Assembly (NCBI RefSeq): GCF_019654915.1
Contig: NZ_BPET01000013.1
Location: 1-64,000, forward strand
DNA: 64,000 nt
DNA from: Shewanella sp. MBTL60-007
Lineage (GTDB): Bacteria > Pseudomonadota > Gammaproteobacteria > Enterobacterales > Shewanellaceae
Direction: 5' to 3'
A program made the translations under genes and the position numbers. Each line of letters begins with the position of its first letter. Within the stretch, counting starts at the first letter, position 1. Positions 57,008 to 64,000 of the stretch are shown here, one piece after another. The notes under the pieces are model-generated. The model had not been told where the DNA came from and did no database searches. It saw only the letters and a program-made list of their open reading frames with translations.

Positions 57008-59107
57008 ATGAAATTCAAATTAAATTTAGTCACGCTCGCTTTGATTACCCATGCTGGCATGCTATCTGGCGCCGCTATCGCGGCTGACGGTTATGGCATT
57101 CAAAACGCGAACACTGAAAAAGTAAAATTCGATAAGTGGGTTTGTAAAAACTGTAAAGTCGAAAAAGGCGTATCAGGCACAGTTGGTATTGGTGCTGGTT
57201 ACAGCGACAGCGATGATATTCGCTCAGCTAACGCCTTTGCTACCGAAGATGGCTTTGCAGGTAAAGTTGACGCCGATGTAAAATACACTGGCGAAAACGG
57301 CTACCAAGCAAGTATCGAAGCGGACAACCTCGGCATGGAAAATGGCCGCGCTGAGATTAATGCAGGTAAAGCGGGTCAATATAACTTGAACCTAAACTAC
57401 CGCCAGATCGCAACCTACAAAACCGATAAGGCAATGAGCCCTTATCAAGGTATTGGTGGCGATGACCTTACCCTACCGGGTGATTGGGTTCACGGTGGCA
57501 GTACGCAAGATATGACGAACCTATACTCAAGCCTTAATCCACTTGAGTTGTCGCTTAAGCGTAAACGCGCAGGCTTAGGTTTCGAGTACCAAGGTGAAAG
57601 CTTATGGAGTACTTACGTTAACTACCAGCGTGAAGATAAGACTGGTCTGAAGCAAGCATCGGGCAGCTTCTACAACCAATCTATGATGCTTGCTGAACCA
57701 GTTGACTACACCACTGATACCCTTGAAGCGGGCGTTCGCCTATCTGGTGACAACTGGTTTACTTCAGTAAACTACAACGGCTCAATCTTCAAGAATGAGT
57801 ATAGTGAACTGTCTTTTGAAAATGCATTTGCCCCGACCTTTGGCGCACAAACCACTGGCTACATGTCATTGGATCCTGACAACGAAGCACATACTGTTTC
57901 TGTACTAGGCCAATATGTTGCTGGTAGAACCGTGATGAATGGTCGAGTCTACTTGGGACAGATGACCCAAGATCAGGACTTCAGCACTTCAGGCTACGGC
58001 TATCAAATGCCCGCTGAGTCGCTAGATGGCCGCGTTGACACTCAAGGTGCTACGTTAAAGGTTGTCTCACGTATTAACCGTCAGCTACGTTTAAACGCAA
58101 GCTATGATTATAGCGACCGTGATAACAAGACCAACGTTGAAGAGTGGACTCAAATCTCTATAGACTCAACTACAGGTCAAGCTGCTTATAATACGCCATA
58201 CGACATCACCACCCATAAAGCTAAGCTAGGTGCAGACTATCGTCTAGCACGCGGCCATAAGCTTGAAGGTGGATTCGACTACCGTAAAGATGAGCGTAGC
58301 TACCAAGACCGTGAAACAACGGAAGAAAACACTCTTTGGGCCAAGTATCAGCTAAGCGCTTTTGCTAACTGGAACATGTGGATTAAGGGTAGTTACGGTG
58401 AGCGTGACGGTTCTCATTACCAAGCGTCTGAGTGGACATCTAGCGAGCAAAACGATCTGCTACGCAAGTACAATCTTGCCGATAGAAAACGTACTCAAGT
58501 TGAAGCTCGCGTAACTCACAGCCCAATCGATAGTCTAACACTAGATTTTGGTGCTCGTTACGCCCTTGATGATTATAACGAAACACAGATTGGCCTAACT
58601 GAATCGAAAGATCTCAGCTATGACGCCAGTGTTAGTTACCTCATCAATGATGACATGACTGTAACGGCATTCTATAGCCGTCAGAACATCGATTCAGAGC
58701 AAGCGGGTAGCACAAACCTTGGCACACCAAACTGGTTTGGTACGGTTGAAGACCAAGTCGATGTGCTCGGTGCAGGCTTTAGCTACAACAACCTTATGGA
58801 GCAAAAGCTTCGTCTAGGTGTTGATTACACTTACTCTGACTCAAACAGTAATACCCAAGTCACTCAGGGCATTACTGGCGACTACGGTGATTACTACGCT
58901 AAAGTGCATAACGTCAACGTTTACGCCTTATACAAAGCGACAGAGAAAATGGATCTGCGTCTAGACTATAAGATGGAAAACTATAAAGACAACGATGCAG
59001 GCAATAATATTGCACCAGATGGCATTTGGAATGTGTTGAGCTTTGGCAGCAATAGCCACGACTATAACGCACACCTAATCATGCTAAGCATGAGCTACCG
59101 TCTATAG
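57008..59107 (+). CDS. mtrB: MtrB, outer-membrane beta-barrel porin of MtrCAB
   Basis: Outer-membrane barrel that holds MtrA and docks MtrC. The 699-aa product begins MKFKLNLVTLALITHAGMLS, has a signal peptide ending AIAA, and then DGYGIQNANTEKVKFDKWVCKNC with the conserved CXXC pair. Beta-strand-rich to the C-terminal LIMLSMSYRL, a typical outer-membrane end. ATG 57008 has GGGAGA upstream; a longer frame from 56954 overlaps mtrA and is unlikely. Last gene of the operon. Confidence 0.94.
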   Translation: MKFKLNLVTLALITHAGMLSGAAIAADGYGIQNANTEKVKFDKWVCKNCKVEKGVSGTVGIGAGYSDSDDIRSANAFATEDGFAGKVDADVKYTGENGYQASIEADNLGMENGRAEINAGKAGQYNLNLNYRQIATYKTDKAMSPYQGIGGDDLTLPGDWVHGGSTQDMTNLYSSLNPLELSLKRKRAGLGFEYQGESLWSTYVNYQREDKTGLKQASGSFYNQSMMLAEPVDYTTDTLEAGVRLSGDNWFTSVNYNGSIFKNEYSELSFENAFAPTFGAQTTGYMSLDPDNEAHTVSVLGQYVAGRTVMNGRVYLGQMTQDQDFSTSGYGYQMPAESLDGRVDTQGATLKVVSRINRQLRLNASYDYSDRDNKTNVEEWTQISIDSTTGQAAYNTPYDITTHKAKLGADYRLARGHKLEGGFDYRKDERSYQDRETTEENTLWAKYQLSAFANWNMWIKGSYGERDGSHYQASEWTSSEQNDLLRKYNLADRKRTQVEARVTHSPIDSLTLDFGARYALDDYNETQIGLTESKDLSYDASVSYLINDDMTVTAFYSRQNIDSEQAGSTNLGTPNWFGTVEDQVDVLGAGFSYNNLMEQKLRLGVDYTYSDSNSNTQVTQGITGDYGDYYAKVHNVNVYALYKATEKMDLRLDYKMENYKDNDAGNNIAPDGIWNVLSFGSNSHDYNAHLIMLSMSYRL

Positions 59108-59138
59108 TAAATAGCTGTAGTACAACTGTGTAATACAC

Positions 59139-59165
59139 AAAAAACCCGCTAAATGCGGGTTTTTT
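59139..59165 (+). terminator. Intrinsic terminator after mtrB
   Basis: Arms AAAAAACCCGC and GCGGGTTTTTT with a 5-nt loop, 31 bp after the stop. Confidence 0.93.
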
Positions 59166-59344
59166 ATTGTCTATAATCGGTTTTTATCCTTCTCCGTGTC
59201 TTTTGTGGTAAGCCGCTTTGTCTTGGAACTTGGCCTCTCTGCTTTCATAGGGGATTACCATAGATAGCCATTTTTGCCCTGCTACTGTTTAGCGAGTGCA
59301 GAAACTATAGAGTTACGAGTCCACCTAAACATCCCAAACAATTA

Positions 59345-59360
59345 AGTGAGCTTGATCACC
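59345..59360. promoter_or_regulatory. CRP-like site upstream of the small membrane protein gene
   Basis: AGTGA-N6-TCACC contains the core GTGA-N6-TCAC and matches the full consensus at eight of ten positions, 108 bp before the ATG at 59468. The rest of the 360-bp gap after mtrB shows only its terminator and a possible worn repeat near 59190. Confidence 0.5.
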
Positions 59361-59467
59361 GCAAAGATAAAAAAGTCCTAAAAACTACACTCAAATCTGT
59401 GATGTTCTTGAACTTATTCCTGCTTTAGGAGATCTTAATATCAATTTTCTTCATCTTAAGAACTTAC

Positions 59468-60046
59468 ATGACTCGTTCAACTACAGCTCATAAAACGCTA
59501 TTAATCTCAGCCTTCCTTGCACCGCTGCCAGCATTTGCCATGCAGTCAGACACCACCAATGTCTTACTACTCGCCATTACGTTAGGCGGCTTTAGCTTAT
59601 TCAACTTACTGCTAAACGGTTTGTTCTACTTCACAGGCAAATACCACAGTCGTAATTTCGCTAAGATGCACACATTAATAGCAATTATCCCAGCCATTAT
59701 AGCCCTGTTTATCGCACTTATTTACTTTGACACCCCAGGTGCCATCTCGATGAATATAGGCGTCATTATCGTCAGTATTGGACTGAGCTTACTGCCACTT
59801 CAACTGAACCTGTCCGCGACTAAAGCGCCGGGTAAACACAGCGCGCTGATAATCGCACTGGCCGCTATCGCCCTATTAATCGCTGCTTATTACATCGCAC
59901 CTATTGCTATTTTTGCTATCGCCTGCGCTCATGTTGCCTTGATTAGCCAAGCCGATATAAAAGTGAAGTTCTTAAGCCTATCGGCACTTGCTATAGGCTA
60001 CGGTTACTTAGGCTACTGGGCTTATCAAATTTTACAGTACAGCTAA
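59468..60046 (+). CDS. Small polytopic inner-membrane protein, function unknown
   Basis: 192 aa with about six hydrophobic helices and short loops; the first segment (about 8-24) could be a signal or an anchor. I do not recognise a family. It follows the mtr locus on the same strand but behind a strong terminator, so a link to electron transfer is only positional. The following gene starts 31 bp later and may be co-transcribed. No ribosome binding site stands out before the ATG (ATCTTAAGAACTTAC). Confidence 0.7.
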   Translation: MTRSTTAHKTLLISAFLAPLPAFAMQSDTTNVLLLAITLGGFSLFNLLLNGLFYFTGKYHSRNFAKMHTLIAIIPAIIALFIALIYFDTPGAISMNIGVIIVSIGLSLLPLQLNLSATKAPGKHSALIIALAAIALLIAAYYIAPIAIFAIACAHVALISQADIKVKFLSLSALAIGYGYLGYWAYQILQYS

Positions 60047-60076
60047 CGCTCTACAGCAATATTAAACGGATAGCCG

Positions 60077-60682
60077 ATGCCTAATGTAAACAGTTTCACC
60101 GCCCTCAAAGCTGAGATTAAGCAATGCCAGATCTGCTCTGAATTTCTCCCTCTTGGGGCCAAACCCATTGTTCAATTAGGCAAACAGGCAAAGATTCTGA
60201 TAGCTGGCCAAGCGCCTGGGCAAAAAACACATCACAAGGGTCGCCCTTTCGATGACGCCAGTGGCGAGCGGCTGAGAACTTGGCTTGGGGTAACTCGCGA
60301 ACAGTTCTATGCTCCTGAACTGTTTGCCATAGTCCCCATGGGATTTTGTTACCCAGGCAGTTACACCAGTGCCGATAGGCAGAGCGGCGACAAGCCCCCT
60401 CGCCCTGAATGTGCTAAAAGGTGGCGCCAAGAGGTGCTTGATCAACTTGAACATATAGAACTGACACTTTTAGTCGGAAAGTATGCCATCGAGTGGCACC
60501 TCAAGCAGAAACTTAGTGTCACGCAATCTGTGGCAAACTGGCAGGAGTTATGGCCAAGTACCTTAGTGATGCCTCACCCAAGCCCAAGAAACAACATCTG
60601 GCTTAAGCGTCACCCTGAGTTTGAACAGCAGATAATCCCCCAACTACAAAAGCGTGTTATGTCTTTAATAAACTCGGCATAA
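60077..60682 (+). CDS. Uracil-DNA glycosylase family protein with four conserved cysteines
   Basis: Member of the uracil-DNA glycosylase superfamily, 201 aa. Motif 1 reads GQAPG (44-48), where family 4 enzymes have GEAPG-type sequences, and motif 2 HPSPRN near the C-terminus. Cysteines 17, 20, 91 and 112 are spaced CX2C ... C-X20-C, as expected for the 4Fe-4S ligands of family 4/5 enzymes. It would remove uracil or another damaged base from DNA; true activity and substrate are not certain. Start ATG 60077; co-directional with the membrane protein gene upstream. Confidence 0.82.
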   Translation: MPNVNSFTALKAEIKQCQICSEFLPLGAKPIVQLGKQAKILIAGQAPGQKTHHKGRPFDDASGERLRTWLGVTREQFYAPELFAIVPMGFCYPGSYTSADRQSGDKPPRPECAKRWRQEVLDQLEHIELTLLVGKYAIEWHLKQKLSVTQSVANWQELWPSTLVMPHPSPRNNIWLKRHPEFEQQIIPQLQKRVMSLINSA

Positions 60683-60841
60683 ACGACTCGCAAAATATGT
60701 ATCAAGCTCACAGTTAGCTTAAAAAGTAATGCCACACCTCTTCACTTTGAGGCACTGTACTGAAGCTTAATAAAAAGCACCATAGTTAAAGCAGTCTCTA
60801 TCATCTGTCTTAGTCGTTTCTTAGTCGTTAGTGAGGATAAA

Positions 60842-61993
60842 GTGTATTTTCTAGATGGTTATTTGGCACGGCAAATAGTAAAGCGCACCATGAAGATCAT
60901 TGGTCATAATATCAATGTGATGAATAATCATGGGGTGATCTTAGGCTCAGGTGAACCTCACCGTATCGGCGCTGTTCACGAAGGTGCATTGTTAGCTATT
61001 AGCCAAAAACGTACAGTAGAGATCAGCACTCACAGCACAGGTACGCTGCAAGGAGTAAAGCCTGGAATCAACCTGCCACTGCATTATAAAGGCAAGATAA
61101 TCGGTGTTATCGGCATCACTGGTGAGCCTGAAAAGCTACGTAGCTACGGTGAACTCTTAAAGATGACTGCCGAAATTATCGTTGAGCAAGCCAACACCCT
61201 AGAGCAAGCTCAATGGCGGTACCGCCAAAAGGAGGAACTGATCATTGAGTTAATTAGATCTGAGGGGCCATTCACTGTCCACCAGCGAAATTGGGCCGCC
61301 CAGTTGGAGATAGACCTTAATTTGCCAAGAGTTGTCGCAGTGATAAAGGTGCAAGCTAACGAAGAGGAAACCGCTGCTAACTCGATGTTAAAACAGGTCA
61401 TGCACCTGCTAGAAACTCCCTCTAGGGGCAACTTGGTTGCTATGAGCTCGATGACCGAGCTGGTTATTTTAAAACCTGCATTCTTAGATGGTAAAACCTG
61501 GGATCCTAGCCTTGAAAGTGAGCGCATCGATCAGCTACTTACAAGATTACCTAAAGAGTTTGTCTGCCGCCTAAAGATCTCTCTAGGGCATTATTTCCCA
61601 GCCGCCGAAGATCTCAACCGCTCCTATCAAACTGCGTTGGAAACTCTGGCTATTGGCCAACAGATGCGGCCTGAGCAGAGTAAGTACCTTTACGAAGATT
61701 ATTCCCTGTTAGTGTTACTATCTGCGTTAAAAGATAGCTGGCGTGGTAAGGAGTTGCTCTGTCCCTATCAGGCTCTTCTTAGCGCCGATAAAAATGGCCA
61801 GTTAGTCAAAACACTAACCGCTTACCTGCAACACTTTGGCGACCTACAACAATGTGCTAATGTACTTTTTATTCACCGAAATACGCTACGCTATCGGCTC
61901 GATAGGATCCAGCAGATCACCGGCGCAAACCTCAATCAACTCGATGGGTTACTGCAGCTGTATATTGGCCAGGTGATGCTAAAACAGCCTTAG
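60842..61993 (+). CDS. cdaR: CdaR-type sugar diacid regulator
   Basis: Transcription activator that in E. coli senses glycerate and switches on galactarate, glucarate and glycerate genes. The 383-aa product has the N-terminal diacid-binding domain (FLDGYLARQIVKRTMKIIGH ... GVIGITGEP) and a C-terminal helix-turn-helix of the PucR/CdaR type (LQQCANVLFIHRNTLRYRLDRIQ). The GTG start has GAGGA five bases upstream. No diacid catabolic or glycerate kinase gene is inside the window, so the target genes must lie elsewhere. Confidence 0.88.
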   Translation: MYFLDGYLARQIVKRTMKIIGHNINVMNNHGVILGSGEPHRIGAVHEGALLAISQKRTVEISTHSTGTLQGVKPGINLPLHYKGKIIGVIGITGEPEKLRSYGELLKMTAEIIVEQANTLEQAQWRYRQKEELIIELIRSEGPFTVHQRNWAAQLEIDLNLPRVVAVIKVQANEEETAANSMLKQVMHLLETPSRGNLVAMSSMTELVILKPAFLDGKTWDPSLESERIDQLLTRLPKEFVCRLKISLGHYFPAAEDLNRSYQTALETLAIGQQMRPEQSKYLYEDYSLLVLLSALKDSWRGKELLCPYQALLSADKNGQLVKTLTAYLQHFGDLQQCANVLFIHRNTLRYRLDRIQQITGANLNQLDGLLQLYIGQVMLKQP

Positions 61994-62008
61994 ACAAAAG
62001 GGGGCATA

Positions 62009-62545
62009 ATGACCTTAACCTCAACAGGTAAACGCGGCTTTACTCTAATCGAAATGGTCGTAGTGATAATAGTGCTTGGGGTCATAGCGATTGTTGCCTT
62101 ACCAAAGTTTGTCGACCTTAAAACTGATAGTAAGATCGCGACCTTAGACGGTATTGCTGGTGCCATGGCTAGCGGCTTAGATTTAGTTCACAGCAAAGCT
62201 GTTATTAAAGGGCAAGCAAAGGGCGCAGGCAATATTGTCCATGCAGGGGTCACCATTCCACTTTATAACGGCTACCCCGCCGTTGATGGTACAGACAGTT
62301 TCGATGAGCTTAACCGCCAAGTGAGGGCATGGCTCGATATCGACTCAGTTTCACTCACAACGATTCAACAAGACCCAAATGCAGCCCCTTTCTTTATCGA
62401 TAAGTCCACGGCAAATAACCACATATATATCTTTTTCTCTGAAGACCTGAGCGATAAAAGCGTCAGCTTCAATTGCCATATTCGTTACGAAAATGCCATA
62501 AACGCCACTGAGCCTGTCATTACTGTCAAGCACAGTGACTGTTAG
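62009..62545 (+). CDS. Type IV prepilin-like protein (MSHA/pseudopilin type)
   Basis: 178 aa with a short leader, GFTLIEMVVVIIVLGVIAIVALP: the G^F cleavage site of prepilin peptidase, Glu at +5 and a 20-residue hydrophobic helix. Two C-terminal cysteines (CHIRYEN ... HSDC) probably form the D-loop disulfide of pilins. It would be inserted in the inner membrane and assembled into a pilus or secretion pseudopilus. It stands alone, 15 bp after cdaR, with no other pilus genes in the window; it may be an MshA/MshB-like orphan. GGGGG precedes the start. Confidence 0.85.
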   Translation: MTLTSTGKRGFTLIEMVVVIIVLGVIAIVALPKFVDLKTDSKIATLDGIAGAMASGLDLVHSKAVIKGQAKGAGNIVHAGVTIPLYNGYPAVDGTDSFDELNRQVRAWLDIDSVSLTTIQQDPNAAPFFIDKSTANNHIYIFFSEDLSDKSVSFNCHIRYENAINATEPVITVKHSDC

Positions 62546-62581
62546 GGCATTAATACCTGCACTTATATCATACCAATGGCA

Positions 62582-63580
62582 TTAATTGAGCTCGATTTTG
62601 ACTCTGCGATTTAACGCTCGCCCCTCAGCAGTTCTGTTTGTTGATATGGGGCTCTCCTCCCCTTTCCAGTCAATTTGGATCCGGCATGGCTCTACACCGT
62701 TGGAAATAAAGTAGTTTCGAGTCGCTTCGGCCCGCTGTTTCGATAGCGTTAAGTTATAGTCCTCTGTACCTAAGTTGTCAGTGTAAGCGGTAATACTAAG
62801 TTCACTATCCTTGCTCGCTTTAACCTGTTTTAGCACCTCTGCTAGCTCTTCAGTTGCAATAAGCTTACTACTATCAAACCCAAATAAACTTTTGGCACTG
62901 ATTGATAAGGGCTTTAATGCCGGAATCGACCTTGTTGTCGATATCGAATCACCAACTGCACTTTGCTTTTTATGCTTATGCATTGGATCTACCGCTGGAC
63001 GCACAGGCAGATGCGAGACAACACCAAACTTATAGTTAACCCCGAGAGTAAATTCATACAGGTCATCATCAGTGCTTGGGGTATCTTTAATCCAGCGATA
63101 TCCACTATCAAGCTCCCAGTTGGGTGATAGTCGATACTTGATACCTAAACCACTGCTAAGCGACACATTATCTTCAGCCCAAGCTGGACCTAATTTAACA
63201 TACAGCGCGGCATCATCACTGAGTCGATATCGAGTCGACAAATAAGCCCCAATTGCAAATAAGTTTTTATCTTCTCCAGAGCTCTCATCTTGATATTGCC
63301 CTAGATAACTCATATCCGTTTCTAGGGATAAGTAGGAGTTGATGTTATATCCAAAGGTCAAACCCGAGCTAAAGTTAACCTGTTTGTTTTCCCCCTGCTC
63401 TAGCGGCTTTTCAGTATCCAGCAGTACTCCTCCGATTTTGCCACCAAAATAGAAATCACCATCACTATAAAAACTTTCAGCAAGCGCAACATCCGGGTAG
63501 AGCAGTAATATACAGACAAAGCAACTAGACTTTATCAGGCTTATTCTTATCGAACTCAATTTTTTCAGAGCAAACTTCAC
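62582..63580 (-). CDS. OmpA-like outer-membrane protein with peptidoglycan-binding domain
   Basis: 332 aa: signal peptide (about 1-34, ending ALA), an eight-strand-type barrel (FYFGGKIGGVLLDTEK ... LGVNYKF, about 40-185), a linker with HKHKK and a C-terminal OmpA domain (LFGFDSSKLI ... ITAYTDNLGTEDYNLTLSKQRAEATRNYF ... EGRALNRRVKIEL). It should anchor the outer membrane to the cell wall. The GTG start overlaps the TGA of the upstream gene as GTGA, with GAGGTG before it, so the two are translated together. Confidence 0.86.
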   Translation of the reverse strand: MKFALKKLSSIRISLIKSSCFVCILLLYPDVALAESFYSDGDFYFGGKIGGVLLDTEKPLEQGENKQVNFSSGLTFGYNINSYLSLETDMSYLGQYQDESSGEDKNLFAIGAYLSTRYRLSDDAALYVKLGPAWAEDNVSLSSGLGIKYRLSPNWELDSGYRWIKDTPSTDDDLYEFTLGVNYKFGVVSHLPVRPAVDPMHKHKKQSAVGDSISTTRSIPALKPLSISAKSLFGFDSSKLIATEELAEVLKQVKASKDSELSITAYTDNLGTEDYNLTLSKQRAEATRNYFISNGVEPCRIQIDWKGEESPISTNRTAEGRALNRRVKIELN

Positions 63581-64000
63581 AACTGCACCTCAAACATCAG
63601 GGTAAAATTGTCGCTATAACGTTTCTCTTCTACGTCATTTACAGAGACATTCTCAAAGCCGACATTAAGCATAAAAGGGATCATAGTGGCACCGGGTGCG
63701 TCTATCTTTGCTTCACCTTTATCAACTACATGACCATTAGCGACTATCTCAGATTGACTGCTGCATCCTTGGCAACTAATGCTATATGGGATCTGAGTAG
63801 CGCTGCCAGAATCTGGCTTTAAGTTATAGTCATCGGCATCTTTGTTAATTAACTGAAACCTCAGTCCATTTTGAAATTGACCTAACACCGAAACCTTAAA
63901 CCCAGTATTGCCACTCACCGTATGCTTGTAGGTGTCATATTCTGGAGTAATATGGCCATTGCCCAATACATTAATACGGCTAATGACACTCGGGTTATAA
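63577..64000 (-). CDS. Secreted or surface beta-rich protein (C-terminal part, cut by window edge)
   Basis: The frame is open to the right edge (reading YNPSVISRINVLGNGHITPE at the start of the visible part) and ends in DNFTLMFEVQL. At least 140 residues are present; the N-terminus lies outside. It is rich in beta-strand-like sequence with a CQGC pair. The ending recalls pilin-like or spore-coat-U-type beta-sandwich proteins, but I do not recognise it firmly. Translationally coupled to the OmpA-like gene, so the two may form one surface system. Confidence 0.6.
   Translation of the reverse strand, partial: YNPSVISRINVLGNGHITPEYDTYKHTVSGNTGFKVSVLGQFQNGLRFQLINKDADDYNLKPDSGSATQIPYSISCQGCSSQSEIVANGHVVDKGEAKIDAPGATMIPFMLNVGFENVSVNDVEEKRYSDNFTLMFEVQL

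Overview
The window looks like a marine Shewanella chromosome, roughly 44% GC by eye. From memory, the backbone matches the S. oneidensis order: methionine gamma-lyase, ycjF-ycjX, pspCBA/pspF, sapABCDF, fabV, ppiD, hupB, lon, clpX, clpP, tig, tRNAs, folD, cysS, ppiB, lpxH, glnS, feoBA, then the mtr locus. The multihaem cytochrome and porin genes of the Mtr pathway are the main reason for the genus call. The species cannot be fixed from the window.

Bases 1-4010 are accessory DNA anchored at the 4.5S SRP RNA gene (ffs, minus strand, 3903-4010). A tyrosine recombinase (2574-3833) lies directly behind the 3' end of ffs. Next come a PD-(D/E)XK nuclease-like protein, an unknown partner gene preceded by two matching palindromes, and an ORF cut by an IS10-like element. 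That element runs off the left edge and still carries its antisense RNA-OUT region. The reading frame of the cut ORF is open up to the IS edge.

Bases 4132-40151 are mostly housekeeping: comEA, an SLC13 anion transporter, methionine gamma-lyase, the envelope-stress set pspABC/ycjXF with pspF divergent, the sap peptide ABC operon, fabV, the proteostasis block ppiD-hupB-lon-clpX-clpP-tig, three tRNAs (Pro, Arg, His), folD, cysS, ppiB-lpxH, miaE, a Yip1-like protein, glnS and feoAB. Oddities are nine exact GGTTCTA heptamers after folD, a strong terminator only 31 nt before the ppiD start codon, and a SapD whose Walker A lysine is arginine.

Bases 40152-59165 hold an enlarged extracellular electron-transfer locus, all on the plus strand. 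It has two complete trans-outer-membrane conduits: mtrD-mtrE-mtrF and mtrC-mtrA-mtrB. Between them are three more outer-membrane cytochrome lipoproteins: an OmcA-like decahaem protein, an 11-haem UndA-type protein, and OmcA. That is seven multihaem cytochromes with 71 CXXCH motifs in about 18.5 kb. Hairpins or terminators separate most units, so the cytochromes can be controlled separately. A perfect CRP site and a long palindrome precede mtrD, and a perfect FNR-type site precedes undA. Divergent feoAB could take up the Fe(II) made by Fe(III) reduction.

Bases 59166-64000 hold a small membrane protein, a four-cysteine uracil-DNA glycosylase family protein, a CdaR-type regulator, a lone type IV prepilin-like protein, an OmpA-like outer-membrane protein and a secreted protein cut by the window edge.
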